A stretch of DNA of 64,000 nucleotides from 21-14-0-10-47-8 sp966211795 (lineage in GTDB: Bacteria > Bdellovibrionota > Bdellovibrionia > Bdellovibrionales > Bdellovibrionaceae). The translations under genes and the position numbers were made by a program. Within the stretch, counting starts at the first letter, position 1. Every line of letters begins with the position of its first letter. Below are positions 1 to 9,401 of the stretch, one piece after another. The stretch spans positions 1 to 64,000 of the forward strand of contig CBIHNW010000017.1 of the NCBI GenBank assembly GCA_966211795.1, written 5' to 3'. Below the pieces are notes generated by a model, which did no database searches, had not been told where the DNA came from, and saw nothing but the letters and a program-made list of their open reading frames with translations.

Positions 1-18
1 CCCATCCCATCCCATCCC
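1..18. repeat. CCCAT pentamer repeats at the window edge
   Basis: Three CCCAT units followed by CCC open the window. The array probably extends beyond the left edge, so its true length and context cannot be judged. No gene can be placed in bases 1-106. Confidence 0.5.
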
Positions 19-106
19 GCCTCACACCCGAACCCCCGATCCCATGAAGACCGAAGAGCCAGAAACCGTCCAAAATCTTGACAGCTGTTTGGCGTAATTC
101 GGCTAG

Positions 107-1438
107 ATGCAGCCTTCAATCCCGTCGCGGGCTTCTCTTCCCATCATGAATGTCTTGCCGCCGGTCTCGGCCTTGCACAGCTCCCTGACTATGGTTCAAG
201 CCCGCATTTCGGCTCATAATTTTGTCCGCAAGCTGATGAGTCACGGAGACTTTATCCAAGCCCTTTCCGTCGCGAAAAATGCGATTCACGATTATGGACC
301 TCATCTGTTGCTACGAACCGATTTGGCGAGCTGCCAGTACATGGTCGGCGACTATCAGGGGTACTCGCGAAGCACCGAAGAGCTTTGGTCTGATTTTTTA
401 AAATTGGAAAGTCGCTTGGATGAAAAGACCGTCTTGGGCTGCAGCCTTGGCATCGGCAAGCTTTTGGAAGAGGTCGGATTCATCTATCTCGCAAAAAAAA
501 TTTACGAAAAAGCCCTGCGCCTTGAAAATTCGTCCGAACAAGATCTTATGTTGCAGGCGCAGTGCCTGCGATTGATGTGTCTTTTTCCATTGAATGAAGA
601 CAGCTCGCAAATTTACCTTTTATGCGAGCAATTGAAGACCAGCTCTCTCGCGCTCTCGGTCGATCTTCAATTGGCGCTGCTTCATGCCGACATTTATTTC
701 TTAGGTCTCTCCGGCGCCGGAAAACGGATTGAAACCCTGGTCACGGACACCGGGAAAATAGAATTCCACCGAAGACTGCTGGCTTTTGATTTTCTGTTTG
801 AATGCCTGCGACTGAAGCAAACTTCACTTTTCCCTGAAAAATGGCTCGAGAGCTTTGATTATTGGAAATGCGACCCCTTTGAGAAAGCGCTTTGGGACAC
901 CCACTCCCAAATTTCGAATCGCGCATCGAATCAGGAGATCCGTTTGGACCGAACCTCGGAAATGTCGCCGATGTGTGGCCTGCGGTATCTCGTGGTTTTG
1001 TACAACCATTTTGAAAATCAAGAACTGGGACTTCAGGCATTTAAAAAAATGCGTTTGCTGCTGCAAACCATCGAGCCCAAATCTCGGGCATTGCTGGTCA
1101 AAATCTGGAGTTCAGAGCGCAAGGTTCAAAAGCAGTTGGAGCTCGATTCAAAGAACTGTTCCGTCCGCCAAGGCGAGAGCGTCCTGGATCTCGCAAGCTC
1201 TCCGATGATTTTGAAGCTGTTGGAACTTTTCACCCGAGAAAATTCAATCTCCGTCGAAACCGCGATCCACGAAATTTATCAAACAAGCTTTGACGAGAAC
1301 AGCTTTCACCGACTGCGGATGCTGATCCAACGAACCAATAAAAAAGTTTTGCCTTTTCTTGGATCCGATCACTTTATCAGTCTGAAGAGCATGGTTTTGG
1401 TCCTGGATCAGAATGTCAGCTTAAGGACATCGGCGTGA
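107..1438 (+). CDS. Unknown helical-repeat (TPR-like) protein
   Basis: Encodes 443 residues that I do not recognise by name. The body is almost entirely amphipathic helix with a TPR-like rhythm; for example, residues 30-70 carry paired helices with ALSVAKNAI and GDYQGYS turns. The last 90 residues read like a small winged-helix-type domain. No signal peptide or membrane segment is visible, so it is probably a cytoplasmic scaffold or regulator. The start is uncertain: no ribosome site precedes base 107, and a TTGACA box lies at 78-83, so ATGs at 146 or 191 are alternatives. It overlaps the next gene by four bases (GTGA), which implies translational coupling and a joint function. Confidence 0.6.
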   Translation: MQPSIPSRASLPIMNVLPPVSALHSSLTMVQARISAHNFVRKLMSHGDFIQALSVAKNAIHDYGPHLLLRTDLASCQYMVGDYQGYSRSTEELWSDFLKLESRLDEKTVLGCSLGIGKLLEEVGFIYLAKKIYEKALRLENSSEQDLMLQAQCLRLMCLFPLNEDSSQIYLLCEQLKTSSLALSVDLQLALLHADIYFLGLSGAGKRIETLVTDTGKIEFHRRLLAFDFLFECLRLKQTSLFPEKWLESFDYWKCDPFEKALWDTHSQISNRASNQEIRLDRTSEMSPMCGLRYLVVLYNHFENQELGLQAFKKMRLLLQTIEPKSRALLVKIWSSERKVQKQLELDSKNCSVRQGESVLDLASSPMILKLLELFTRENSISVETAIHEIYQTSFDENSFHRLRMLIQRTNKKVLPFLGSDHFISLKSMVLVLDQNVSLRTSA

Positions 1439-2727
1439 GAGCGCTCTTCGTCTTGGCGTGTGCCATCTTCAGTTTGCATGCCTTGAATGCCTCGGCATGG
1501 GACACAAGCTACCTGCGAAACTTTGATGTTTCAAAGACAAGCGCCCCCGTCAGCGATGTCAGCCGCATGTTCATCAACGAAATGAAAGAGCAAGGGATCC
1601 TGACGCTGATCCCACAAGACTTTGTTCTCGAAAGCTCCCTGGAAAATCCGGTCCTTTCGCAATTGGTGGATGACATCACGCTGACGATCTTGCGAACGAA
1701 AATGGGCCCCGAAATTTGCGCAAAGACGGTCAAAGAGCGAAACATCGATCTCTTCACCAAGTTTGGTTTGTCCGAATCCGCCATCCAGAAAAATGATGAC
1801 ATTTGTTCGTCGACCCCTTCGTCCCGCCTGGATCTGGCACCCCGCGAACTTTCAAAATATTTTCTGCGCAAACCTTATATTTTTGCGTTCACCAAAAGTC
1901 CTGACAGCGGCATCGACAGTTGGACGTCAGTTTGGAGCGTGATGCGATCGACTTTGATTGTCGTCAATCCGGAAACCATCACGGCCCAGTCCCTGATCCG
2001 ATCCGTCGTACACGAAATCTACATGACCTTGGATATTAAAAGCTCCTACCCGTTCAAAGGGGACCCGATCGTCAGCTCTCCGGACGCCTGCACGGTCTTA
2101 TCCGCTTTGCACGAGCCTTTGATTCGTTACACGCTCAACACTTACCGCGCCTTTCAATTTGAAAATCAAATCGTCACCGCATTGGGCCTGACGGTCCAAA
2201 ACCTTCCGTTCTCCCCGACGCAAGAAGATTTAAATCAGATTTCAGAATTGTTGGTCCCGCTCTTCAATTCCAACCGCATTCTGGCCGAGCGCCGGGCTTT
2301 CAGAAAATTATATGCACCCTGCTTCGATGCCACCAAGATTTCTGAAAAATGGGACGTCCTTCGCAACACAAATCTCAAAACCGCATCAGGCGCACCAAAG
2401 ACACTCTTGCAATTTATGGCGGAACCCCAGCTTCAGCAACTGCCCGTGACGGAAGGTTTCGAGCCCGGGCCACGCCCGAATATCGGAACGGGCACCGGCG
2501 CAAAAAATCAAAAGGTCCCAAACCAGAGCCTCGCTTCAGGAACGTCATCAAAATCAACACTTTCGCTCCAAGATAAAAACGAATCAGATTCCCGAACCCA
2601 GCTGCAGCTTCTGATCAAGAAAGTGGATGACGAACGACCAGACGCTCGACTGAACCTCAAAAAGACCGATCCGTCAGAACAACCCAGCTCGCAAGGATCT
2701 TCGCTTCGCTTGCGGCTGGATGACTGA
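1435..2727 (+). CDS. Unknown secreted protein
   Basis: Encodes 430 residues starting at a GTG inside the upstream gene's stop. A clear signal peptide occupies about residues 1-21 (hydrophobic LFVLACAIFSLHAL, then ASA before the mature end). The mature part has scattered cysteines and no motif I can assign. The last 90 residues are low-complexity, rich in Ser, Gln, Lys and Asp. It is likely periplasmic or surface-located and co-expressed with the helical-repeat protein upstream. Its stop lies 20 bases from the convergent BON gene, with no obvious terminator between them. Confidence 0.6.
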   Translation: MRALFVLACAIFSLHALNASAWDTSYLRNFDVSKTSAPVSDVSRMFINEMKEQGILTLIPQDFVLESSLENPVLSQLVDDITLTILRTKMGPEICAKTVKERNIDLFTKFGLSESAIQKNDDICSSTPSSRLDLAPRELSKYFLRKPYIFAFTKSPDSGIDSWTSVWSVMRSTLIVVNPETITAQSLIRSVVHEIYMTLDIKSSYPFKGDPIVSSPDACTVLSALHEPLIRYTLNTYRAFQFENQIVTALGLTVQNLPFSPTQEDLNQISELLVPLFNSNRILAERRAFRKLYAPCFDATKISEKWDVLRNTNLKTASGAPKTLLQFMAEPQLQQLPVTEGFEPGPRPNIGTGTGAKNQKVPNQSLASGTSSKSTLSLQDKNESDSRTQLQLLIKKVDDERPDARLNLKKTDPSEQPSSQGSSLRLRLDD

Positions 2728-2747
2728 TCTGATTGATTTCTCAAAAA

Positions 2748-3353
2748 TTATGAGATCCTTGGATTTCCCGACACCCAACCACGCTGACGGACCGTCAGCA
2801 AGTTCATGACGTTCAGCACTCCCGAAACTCGGTCGGTGACGTCTTCGGCCAAACGTTTCATCTGTCGATCGTCGACCGTTCCGGTTAAGGTCACGACTCC
2901 GGACTCCACTTTCACTTCGATATCACTGGCATCAACGCTGGGATGACGGTACAAAGTTTCTGAAACGTCTTCGGTGATTCGTTCGTCCGATCGCTGGTAG
3001 CCCTTGGGACCTTTGCCGATGTGACTGAGCTCTGAATTGCGAACCAAATCAACGCCGTAATCTCCCGTTCCCGAAAAGTCGCGCGTCCAATATCGATCCT
3101 GCGTGTGTCGCAATCCCTGACGCTCTTCTGGACTGACCCAAGCCTTATCGGGGCCATAAGTCCGCTCGTTTTCAACCGACCAATTTGAATGCACGCGTTT
3201 GGGATAAGAGGGATTCGTGGTCGGGTCGAACAAATGATTATTGGCGCCCGAAGCGAAAGATTCTTCGGTGTCGTTTCGCGAGCTTGCTTGTTGCGTGCGG
3301 GATGACTCGTCTTGATTTTCAGCGGGAGAGTTTTGATATCTTCGATTTTCCAT
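2748..3353 (-). CDS. BON-domain stress-type protein
   Basis: Encodes 201 residues when started at the ATG at 3353, which has GGAG six bases upstream; the longer open frame to 3518 lacks such a site. A BON domain fills residues about 124-191, with the typical VESGVVTLTGTVDD strand pair and a following helix. BON domains bind phospholipid or other surfaces and occur in osmotic-stress proteins such as OsmY. The first 120 residues are hydrophilic and probably disordered, with no signal peptide. This resembles the cytoplasmic SWFGD/BON group of stress proteins more than periplasmic OsmY. The CsbD and DUF883 genes near 30.5-31.1 kb belong to the same general stress class. Confidence 0.75.
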   Translation of the reverse strand: MENRRYQNSPAENQDESSRTQQASSRNDTEESFASGANNHLFDPTTNPSYPKRVHSNWSVENERTYGPDKAWVSPEERQGLRHTQDRYWTRDFSGTGDYGVDLVRNSELSHIGKGPKGYQRSDERITEDVSETLYRHPSVDASDIEVKVESGVVTLTGTVDDRQMKRLAEDVTDRVSGVLNVMNLLTVRQRGWVSGNPRIS

Positions 3354-3413
3354 AGTCGACTCCATTTCATTCGTGTCACGGTTTGCGGAAGAACAAGTTG
3401 CGGCGCTTGTTCT

Positions 3414-3440
3414 GACATCCGATCTTTGAAATCGGATGTC
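3414..3440. repeat. Perfect 10-bp inverted repeat
   Basis: GACATCCGAT and ATCGGATGTC flank a 7-base loop between the PdeM stop and the BON-protein start. Pyrimidine-rich sequence follows it on the plus strand but there is no T-run on the minus strand. It is therefore not a clear terminator for the repair operon. It could be a leader hairpin or operator for the BON gene. Confidence 0.5.
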
Positions 3441-3539
3441 CCAACCTTTTCCTTTCTTTCCCTTCTGCAAAACTGACTCCATTGTTGACTGACAAACTTT
3501 TGGAAAGCCAAGGACCACCGAAATCGTTTGAAGCGCCTC

Positions 3540-4190
3540 TCAAAATACGACTTCGACGACTTGCTCGGCGCTGGGGACGAAATATCGATTCTTTTTCGAG
3601 TAAGCAAAGGAAGCGCCACCGGCCAAACTGGAATAGGCCGGCAGATATCCGACATTGGGCGTGATCACAAAGGCCGGCAAGTCCAACTTCTCAGGTCCCT
3701 GTCGAAGATGAATTTTGGGATGAATGTGCCCGCAAAAGGTGAACGTGTCTTCACGCGAAGCTTCGGGCGGCTCGTGTTGAAATTCAAATCCTCGAATCGA
3801 AACTGATTCGACCAGGGCCGAAAAATTCCAGGCCTCGGGCCAGCGGGACACCAAAGGTCGGTCGTGATTGCCGATCACGATCGTGACCTGCCCCTGAAAC
3901 CGGTTTTGCCATTGCACGAACTCTTCGATCACCTGCCCGGTCACGCCAGCGCGTGAATGCACAAAGTCTCCTAAGAATAAAGCGTGCTTGAGATCATATT
4001 TCTCGGCGATGTCGAGAAGCTGATCCAAGTCCCGACCGTGGGCTGCTGGCGGCAACCACAATCCGCTTTGCTGAAAGGTCTGCGCCTTTCCCAAATGAAT
4101 ATCGGCCACGACCACCAGACTTTCGCGCGGCCAAATCAGGATCCGCGCCGGATGTAAAATGAAGTCTTCGCCCCGGATTTGGCAGGTCAT
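3540..4190 (-). CDS. pdeM: Ligase-associated phosphoesterase PdeM
   Basis: Encodes 216 residues of the calcineurin-like metallophosphoesterase fold. Metal-binding motifs appear in order: DIHLGK (30-35), GDFVHS (74-79), GNHD (107-110) and GHIH (154-157). The family, named PdeM, is the nuclease/phosphatase member of the bacterial ligase-associated DNA damage module. It is the last gene of the operon, and its ATG overlaps the helicase stop by four bases. Length and motif spacing match the family. The exact substrate is not established from sequence; a DNA end-processing role is inferred from the operon. Confidence 0.9.
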   Translation of the reverse strand: MTCQIRGEDFILHPARILIWPRESLVVVADIHLGKAQTFQQSGLWLPPAAHGRDLDQLLDIAEKYDLKHALFLGDFVHSRAGVTGQVIEEFVQWQNRFQGQVTIVIGNHDRPLVSRWPEAWNFSALVESVSIRGFEFQHEPPEASREDTFTFCGHIHPKIHLRQGPEKLDLPAFVITPNVGYLPAYSSLAGGASFAYSKKNRYFVPSAEQVVEVVF

Positions 4191-6751
4191 GCGTCTTCCA
4201 GAATCTGCCGTTGAAAGCGGGCGATGCGATGCTCGAGCTTCTCGGTCGAAATCCGGTTTCGCGCCCGTTCAATAAACAGCGGAAATGCAAAGGGCGACAG
4301 ACGCGTCAGGGGCACGAACAAGAATCGACGTTTTTGGAAATTTAAAATTTCCTGGCGCAGATTTTCGGTCTTCAATTGGTTTTGCCGGACTTCGCGCTTT
4401 GCTTGCAAGACCAGCGGGTGATTCTTTTCATAGTTCTCAAAAACATCGAACAAAAGACCTGAGCTCATTTGCAAATTGCGTTGATTTTTGGATTGTCCAG
4501 CAACGGCACTTTGAATCAAACCCGAGACGCGCGCCACTTCGCGGAAGCTGCGTTTGGCGAGCTCGGGAAAATTCAGGCTCTTTTCGATCTCTTCGTCTAG
4601 ATCCTGCAGGTTGGTGAAAAGACTTTGCAAGACTTCGGCCGGCGGAAAAGCTTCCAGGCCCATCAGTTCAAAGCCATGATCATTGGCGGCAACCGAGATG
4701 GTGTTCGGTGAAATCTGGGCGATCCGGTAAGCAAAAAGATGCCCCAGGCCTTCGTTGACCAACCTTCCGGCCCACGTGTGCACAAACAGGTGGAAACCTT
4801 CTCGCGATTTCCAGATCTCCACCAAAGTTTCATCCTGCAATGGAATTTTCGAAAGCTCCTTCTGCCTTTCCGCCACCGGCCAAAAACTTTGCAGCTCAGG
4901 CTCGGAAAAATCCTCGGCGCTATTTGCTTTGGCCAGAAGATCGACCGTCTCGCGCATCTGTTTGCACAGCACCCCACTCATGGGGAGCACATTCCCGATC
5001 CACACCGTCACGATCTCGGGTGGATCCTGCGCAAGCTTCACAAAAAGCGTGGTGTATTTCAACTGCACGTATTCGAGCTCGCGGCCGGCAAAATGAAAGA
5101 CATCGCCTTTTTTCAATTTCGAAACAAAAGTCTCGCCGATGACGCCCAGACTTTTGCCACCCATAAACTTCACCTGCACGCCGTCGTCGGACACAATCGT
5201 GCCGATGTTCATTCGGTGCAAGCGCGCAAGCTTCGCATCCGCAAACAGGTAGCGATCCCCTAGCTGCTGCAGCTTCATAAATTGCGGATACCGCGAAAGG
5301 CTCACCCCACCTCGGATCAAGAAATGCAAAGCCCACTGGATTTCGTCGTCGCTCACATCACGAAACGAGAAGCTCCGTTGCAAAGTGCGTTTGATCTCGT
5401 CGATGGTAAAGCCATCATTGAAAGCGCGGTTCAAAAGAAACTGCACAAACACATCCAGGGGTTTGTGCAATGGCTCTTTCACTTCGAACACCCCTTCATG
5501 GATGGCCTGTCGAAGGGCATAGCCCTCTAAAATTTCAAAAAGGTTTGAGGGGCAGATGGTCAGGTGCGAAGCTTCGCCAGGTCGGTGATATCCACGTCCA
5601 GCCCTTTGCACCGCCCGCGCCAGGGATTTGACCGAGCCCACCTGATAGACCCGTCCCACCTGCGGAAAGTCCACGCCAAGCTCGAGCGACGAGGTCGCGA
5701 CGATGATTTTGTATTCACCTGACTTGGTTCCGGCCTCGACCCGTTCGCGTTCTTCTTTCGAAAGGGATCCGTGGTGAAGCGCCGTGATTTCTTTCCAATC
5801 CGGCCGACGCTCAAGAATATCGCGGTACCAAGCTTCGGCGCTGGCCCGCGTGTTGGTGAAGATGATCTGACTTTCATTGGGGTTCACCGATTTCAAAAGT
5901 TCTTCGCTTAATTTTAATCCTGAATAACCAAGCCAGGGGGCCGCATTCATCGCGGGTGGAGTTAGCACCTCGACATTTAGATCGCGAGCGGGCTCTGCGG
6001 CAATCAAGAGTGGGTCCAAAGCTCCGGTCAGTACGCGCGCGGCCTCTTCTAAATTCCCCAGGGTTGCCGAAAGAACGCTGACCCGAAGCTCGGGCGAATG
6101 TTCTTTCAGGGTGGCCAGACTGAGCTCGAGCAAGCTTCCACGCTTGGTGCCCAAGAGCTCGTGGCCTTCGTCGATCACGACCGAAAAAACCTGACCGTAT
6201 TTTTTCTCGACCTCGGCCCCGGTCAGCAAAATCGCGAAAGATTCAGGAGTCGTCACCAGAATCTCGGGATGATTTTTGCGCATCTCTTGTCGCGAGCTTG
6301 CCGAGGTATCACCCGTGCGAAGACCCACTTGAAACGGCAGTCCCATGTCCCGAATCGGTCGCTCTAAAGCATGAGCAATATCTCGCGCCAAAGCTTTGAG
6401 CGGAGTGAGATAGATGATTCGCGTTCGTCCTTCGACGGGCGAGGATTCGGTCATCAACTTCATCAAGGGCCCACCGGCCGCCGCCAAAGTCTTGCCGCTT
6501 CCGGTTGGCACCGCGATCAGCATGGACCGACCTTCATGAAAGGCCTGCCAGGCCTGACGTTGAAAGGGAAAGGCTTTGAAATTTTGCGAGCGCAGCCAAG
6601 ATTCCCACCGCATTTCGGCCTCTGCGGGTGTGAGCGCATGAAAGGAGCGACGCCGTTGAACCGTTTTCGTTTTTTCTTCGGCCAGCCGCGCTTTCTCGGC
6701 CTGCACTTTCAATTTGCGGATTTGGCCCGAGATGCGCGACTGCGGTATCAT
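4187..6751 (-). CDS. Ligase-associated Lhr-like DEXH helicase
   Basis: Encodes an 854-residue superfamily 2 helicase. Walker A is PTGSGKT at 82-88 and the DEGH box is at 194-197. The helicase C domain carries HHGSLSKEERE and the QRAGRGYHR motif VI. The C-terminal half matches the Lhr-type extension, with HLFAYRIAQ and ANDHGFEL segments. In the ligase-associated module this helicase is thought to unwind or remodel damaged DNA for end processing. It sits between the ligase and PdeM with 4-base ATGA overlaps on both sides, so the whole module is read as one message. It is about half the length of full Lhr proteins, as expected for the ligase-associated subgroup. Confidence 0.93.
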   Translation of the reverse strand: MIPQSRISGQIRKLKVQAEKARLAEEKTKTVQRRRSFHALTPAEAEMRWESWLRSQNFKAFPFQRQAWQAFHEGRSMLIAVPTGSGKTLAAAGGPLMKLMTESSPVEGRTRIIYLTPLKALARDIAHALERPIRDMGLPFQVGLRTGDTSASSRQEMRKNHPEILVTTPESFAILLTGAEVEKKYGQVFSVVIDEGHELLGTKRGSLLELSLATLKEHSPELRVSVLSATLGNLEEAARVLTGALDPLLIAAEPARDLNVEVLTPPAMNAAPWLGYSGLKLSEELLKSVNPNESQIIFTNTRASAEAWYRDILERRPDWKEITALHHGSLSKEERERVEAGTKSGEYKIIVATSSLELGVDFPQVGRVYQVGSVKSLARAVQRAGRGYHRPGEASHLTICPSNLFEILEGYALRQAIHEGVFEVKEPLHKPLDVFVQFLLNRAFNDGFTIDEIKRTLQRSFSFRDVSDDEIQWALHFLIRGGVSLSRYPQFMKLQQLGDRYLFADAKLARLHRMNIGTIVSDDGVQVKFMGGKSLGVIGETFVSKLKKGDVFHFAGRELEYVQLKYTTLFVKLAQDPPEIVTVWIGNVLPMSGVLCKQMRETVDLLAKANSAEDFSEPELQSFWPVAERQKELSKIPLQDETLVEIWKSREGFHLFVHTWAGRLVNEGLGHLFAYRIAQISPNTISVAANDHGFELMGLEAFPPAEVLQSLFTNLQDLDEEIEKSLNFPELAKRSFREVARVSGLIQSAVAGQSKNQRNLQMSSGLLFDVFENYEKNHPLVLQAKREVRQNQLKTENLRQEILNFQKRRFLFVPLTRLSPFAFPLFIERARNRISTEKLEHRIARFQRQILEDA

Positions 6752-8403
6752 AGCGTGTGCTCACGCAGACTGTGCAAAAGTTTTTCCATGTCTTCGACGT
6801 GATCGGCCGCATCCGGCTTCTTATCGGTTCGCTCGCGAAGAATGCGCGGAAAGCGCACGGCGAATCCTGATTTGTGCCGACTGCTTTCGGCGATTCCCTC
6901 GAAACCGATTTCAAAAACGCGTTCGTTCTTGAGCGAGCGGACGGGACCAAAGCGTTCGACGGTGTTTTTGCGAATCCAAGAATCAAGCTCGCGAATTTCG
7001 GCATCAGTCAGTCCTGAATAGGCCTTGGCGATCGGGACCAATTTATCTTCCTTCCAAATCGAGAAGGTATAGTCCGTGTAAAGCGATGCACGCTTTCCCG
7101 TTCCGGGCTGCGCCGAGGTCAAGACCGCATCGACGGTCAAGGGATCGACTTTCCACTTGTACCAAACCCCGCGCTTTCGACCCGTTTCGTAGACCGAGTT
7201 CTTTTCCTTCAGCATCAAGCCTTCGGCACTTTCGGCGCGCGCCATGGACTGAAACTTTTCAAGCTCTTCCCAACTGTCAGCGAGGATTTTCGGCGAAACA
7301 CCAAACGTCTCCGAAACCGGAAGACTGGAAAATTTCTGTTCAAGCCGTTGCAATCGTTCGAACAACGGAGCCGTCGTCAGATCTTGAAATCCATCGACCA
7401 AGAGATCGTAGGCGATAAAAGAAACTGGATTCTCTTTTTGAAATGCGGTGGTGGGCTTCTTTCGCCCCAAACGTTTTTGCAATTCCTGAAAAAGTGCGGG
7501 CTTTCGCCACGAACCTGCTACCAGCTCGCCGTCAATAATCCAGTCACCCGGGATTGCCCGCAAGGCCAGCGCCAAATCCGGAAAGGCCTGGGTCACCCGC
7601 TCTTCACCGCGCGACCAGAATTCCAGATGCTCCCCGTATTTGACGGCTTGGCAGCGGATGCCGTCCCATTTCCACTCGACAATCCAATTTTTCACATCTC
7701 CCAATTCACGGGGATGGGCTTCCAGGGGTGCGGCCAAGCAAAATGGTTTTGGTAAGACCTCGCGATTTTCAGTGGATTCACTGGACTCTTCCGGAGGACG
7801 CGAAAGATTTTGGTAAAATTCGGCGGTGGGATCCCAGGACCCCAGCAAGCGGGCCGCAATCACCGTGCGCGGGAGAGAGAATTTTTTTTCAAGGGCGCGA
7901 AACACCAAGGCTTCCGAGACACCGACGCGCAAAGCCCCGGTCAAAAATTTATTCACGATGAAGATCTCGCTTGCCGCCAGATGATGCCACCAATGCACGA
8001 TCGTTTTTTTCTGAACGGCGTCGTCCGCATTCGCCAGCGGAAAAATCAGCTTCGTCATCCAATCCGCCAAAGAAATCTGGCGCAGTCTTTCACCTTCCGT
8101 GTCGTCGGTCGGGTTCAGTGACACCTGTCCCATCAAGAGCGAAATCATCTCGGCCGTGTCCCCGACCGCCGAATAACACTCTTCTAGCAACCAATCCGGA
8201 TAACCGCTTTCTTCTTGCACCCACACCCGCAATTTGGCCGAGCCGATCAGCTTCTTCGGCTTTCGACCCATCAAGAGATACAAAGCCCACGCCGCGTCTT
8301 CGGGACTTTGTTCGTTCAAGAATTTTTGCATCAAGTGAACCTTCTCGTTGGTCGAGTTGGTTTGATCAATCTGCTGAAAAAGTTGGGCAAAGGCTTTCAT
8401 CAT
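6748..8403 (-). CDS. ATP-dependent DNA ligase (ligase-associated module)
   Basis: Encodes 551 residues with the order found in cisplatin-response type bacterial ATP ligases: an N-terminal DNA-binding domain (about 1-200), an adenylation domain and an OB-fold domain. The adenylated lysine is K245 in the motif KWDGIR. Later nucleotidyltransferase motifs include IIDGEL, EGLMLK and WYKWK. The enzyme seals DNA nicks using ATP; it is distinct from the NAD-dependent LigA and carries no Ku-linked primase domain. It overlaps the exonuclease upstream and the helicase downstream by four bases each. The enzyme class is certain; the biological lesion it repairs is inferred. Confidence 0.95.
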   Translation of the reverse strand: MMKAFAQLFQQIDQTNSTNEKVHLMQKFLNEQSPEDAAWALYLLMGRKPKKLIGSAKLRVWVQEESGYPDWLLEECYSAVGDTAEMISLLMGQVSLNPTDDTEGERLRQISLADWMTKLIFPLANADDAVQKKTIVHWWHHLAASEIFIVNKFLTGALRVGVSEALVFRALEKKFSLPRTVIAARLLGSWDPTAEFYQNLSRPPEESSESTENREVLPKPFCLAAPLEAHPRELGDVKNWIVEWKWDGIRCQAVKYGEHLEFWSRGEERVTQAFPDLALALRAIPGDWIIDGELVAGSWRKPALFQELQKRLGRKKPTTAFQKENPVSFIAYDLLVDGFQDLTTAPLFERLQRLEQKFSSLPVSETFGVSPKILADSWEELEKFQSMARAESAEGLMLKEKNSVYETGRKRGVWYKWKVDPLTVDAVLTSAQPGTGKRASLYTDYTFSIWKEDKLVPIAKAYSGLTDAEIRELDSWIRKNTVERFGPVRSLKNERVFEIGFEGIAESSRHKSGFAVRFPRILRERTDKKPDAADHVEDMEKLLHSLREHTL

Positions 8404-9401
8404 TCGTCCTCTTGCCCGTATTGGGTCTGCAAAGGTTCGGCGATGATGGGACGAGATTCGCGCAAGTAGCGGGCCAGAATTTCACTTTGTCCGTGGGTCA
8501 CGAGAACCCGTTTCGCCTCACACTCGTCCACCGTTTGCAAAAGGCTGTTCCAATCGGCGTGATCCGACAGCACAAATCCTTTTTCATACGAGCGTCCCCG
8601 ACGCACGCCCCGCACCGCCATCCAGCCCGAGGCAAATCCCGTCGACACGGATTTAAATCGCTTCATCCAAGGACTGCGATGGGCCGAAGGCGGCGCTAAG
8701 ACCAAGCGTCCGGCACTGTCACCGTCATATTCAGACACGGGCTTTGTCGGCAGCATCTTCACGCCAGCATCTCGATAAATTTGCGTTAGCACCACCGCCG
8801 ATCCGTGCAACAAGACTTCCTCTTCGGTGAAACGCGTGAGCTCGGCCAAAATCCTTTGCGCTTTCCCGAGCGAGTAACAAAACAGCAGCGACGTATTGCC
8901 TTCCGTTTTATTCCACTGCCACCAATCATAAATGTCTTTGGCGGTTTGCGCGACCGGCGCCCAGTGGTAAATCGGCAGGGAAAAAGTCGCCTCGGTGATC
9001 AGCGTGTGGCACTTGACGACCTCGAAGGGCTTGCAGGTCGGATCATCGTCACGCTTGTAATCTCCGGTCACCACCCACACATTCGATGGCTGCTTGGTAT
9101 CTTCGATGCGGATCTGCGATGAACCGAGAATATGTCCCGCGGGATGAAACGAGATCCAGCAATCACCCAGGCGCGCGGTTTCGCCGTATTCGAACGTGCG
9201 AAGGCGAATGTCATCACCAAGACGATGTTTCAGAATGGGGGCAGATTCGCGCGAGCACCAGTACTCGCCACTGCCGCGGCGGGCATGATCTCCGTGCGCG
9301 TGGGTGATGAGATTGATTTCGGCATCGCTCCAGGCGTCGACGTGAAACTGATCTTGTGGTCCCACCAGACCATAGGATTTTAATTGCAGCAGCTCGGTCA
9401 T
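8400..9401 (-). CDS. Ligase-associated MBL-fold exonuclease
   Basis: Encodes 333 residues from the ATG at 9401, preceded by GGGA; a TTG two codons earlier is also open. The metallo-beta-lactamase zinc motif HAHGDH is at 34-39, and later motifs include HPAGHILGS, TGDYK and the C-terminal LSDHADW and VTHG segments. These are typical of the beta-CASP/SNM1-like exonuclease of the ligase-associated DNA damage module. It is the first gene of the four-gene operon, so its upstream region should contain the operon promoter. The predicted role is trimming damaged 3' or 5' ends before the ligase seals. Confidence 0.9.
   Translation of the reverse strand: MTELLQLKSYGLVGPQDQFHVDAWSDAEINLITHAHGDHARRGSGEYWCSRESAPILKHRLGDDIRLRTFEYGETARLGDCWISFHPAGHILGSSQIRIEDTKQPSNVWVVTGDYKRDDDPTCKPFEVVKCHTLITEATFSLPIYHWAPVAQTAKDIYDWWQWNKTEGNTSLLFCYSLGKAQRILAELTRFTEEEVLLHGSAVVLTQIYRDAGVKMLPTKPVSEYDGDSAGRLVLAPPSAHRSPWMKRFKSVSTGFASGWMAVRGVRRGRSYEKGFVLSDHADWNSLLQTVDECEAKRVLVTHGQSEILARYLRESRPIIAEPLQTQYGQEDE

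Noticed and set aside
1..18. Telomere-like CCCAT array
   Set aside because: Three units at a window edge are too few to support any special role.
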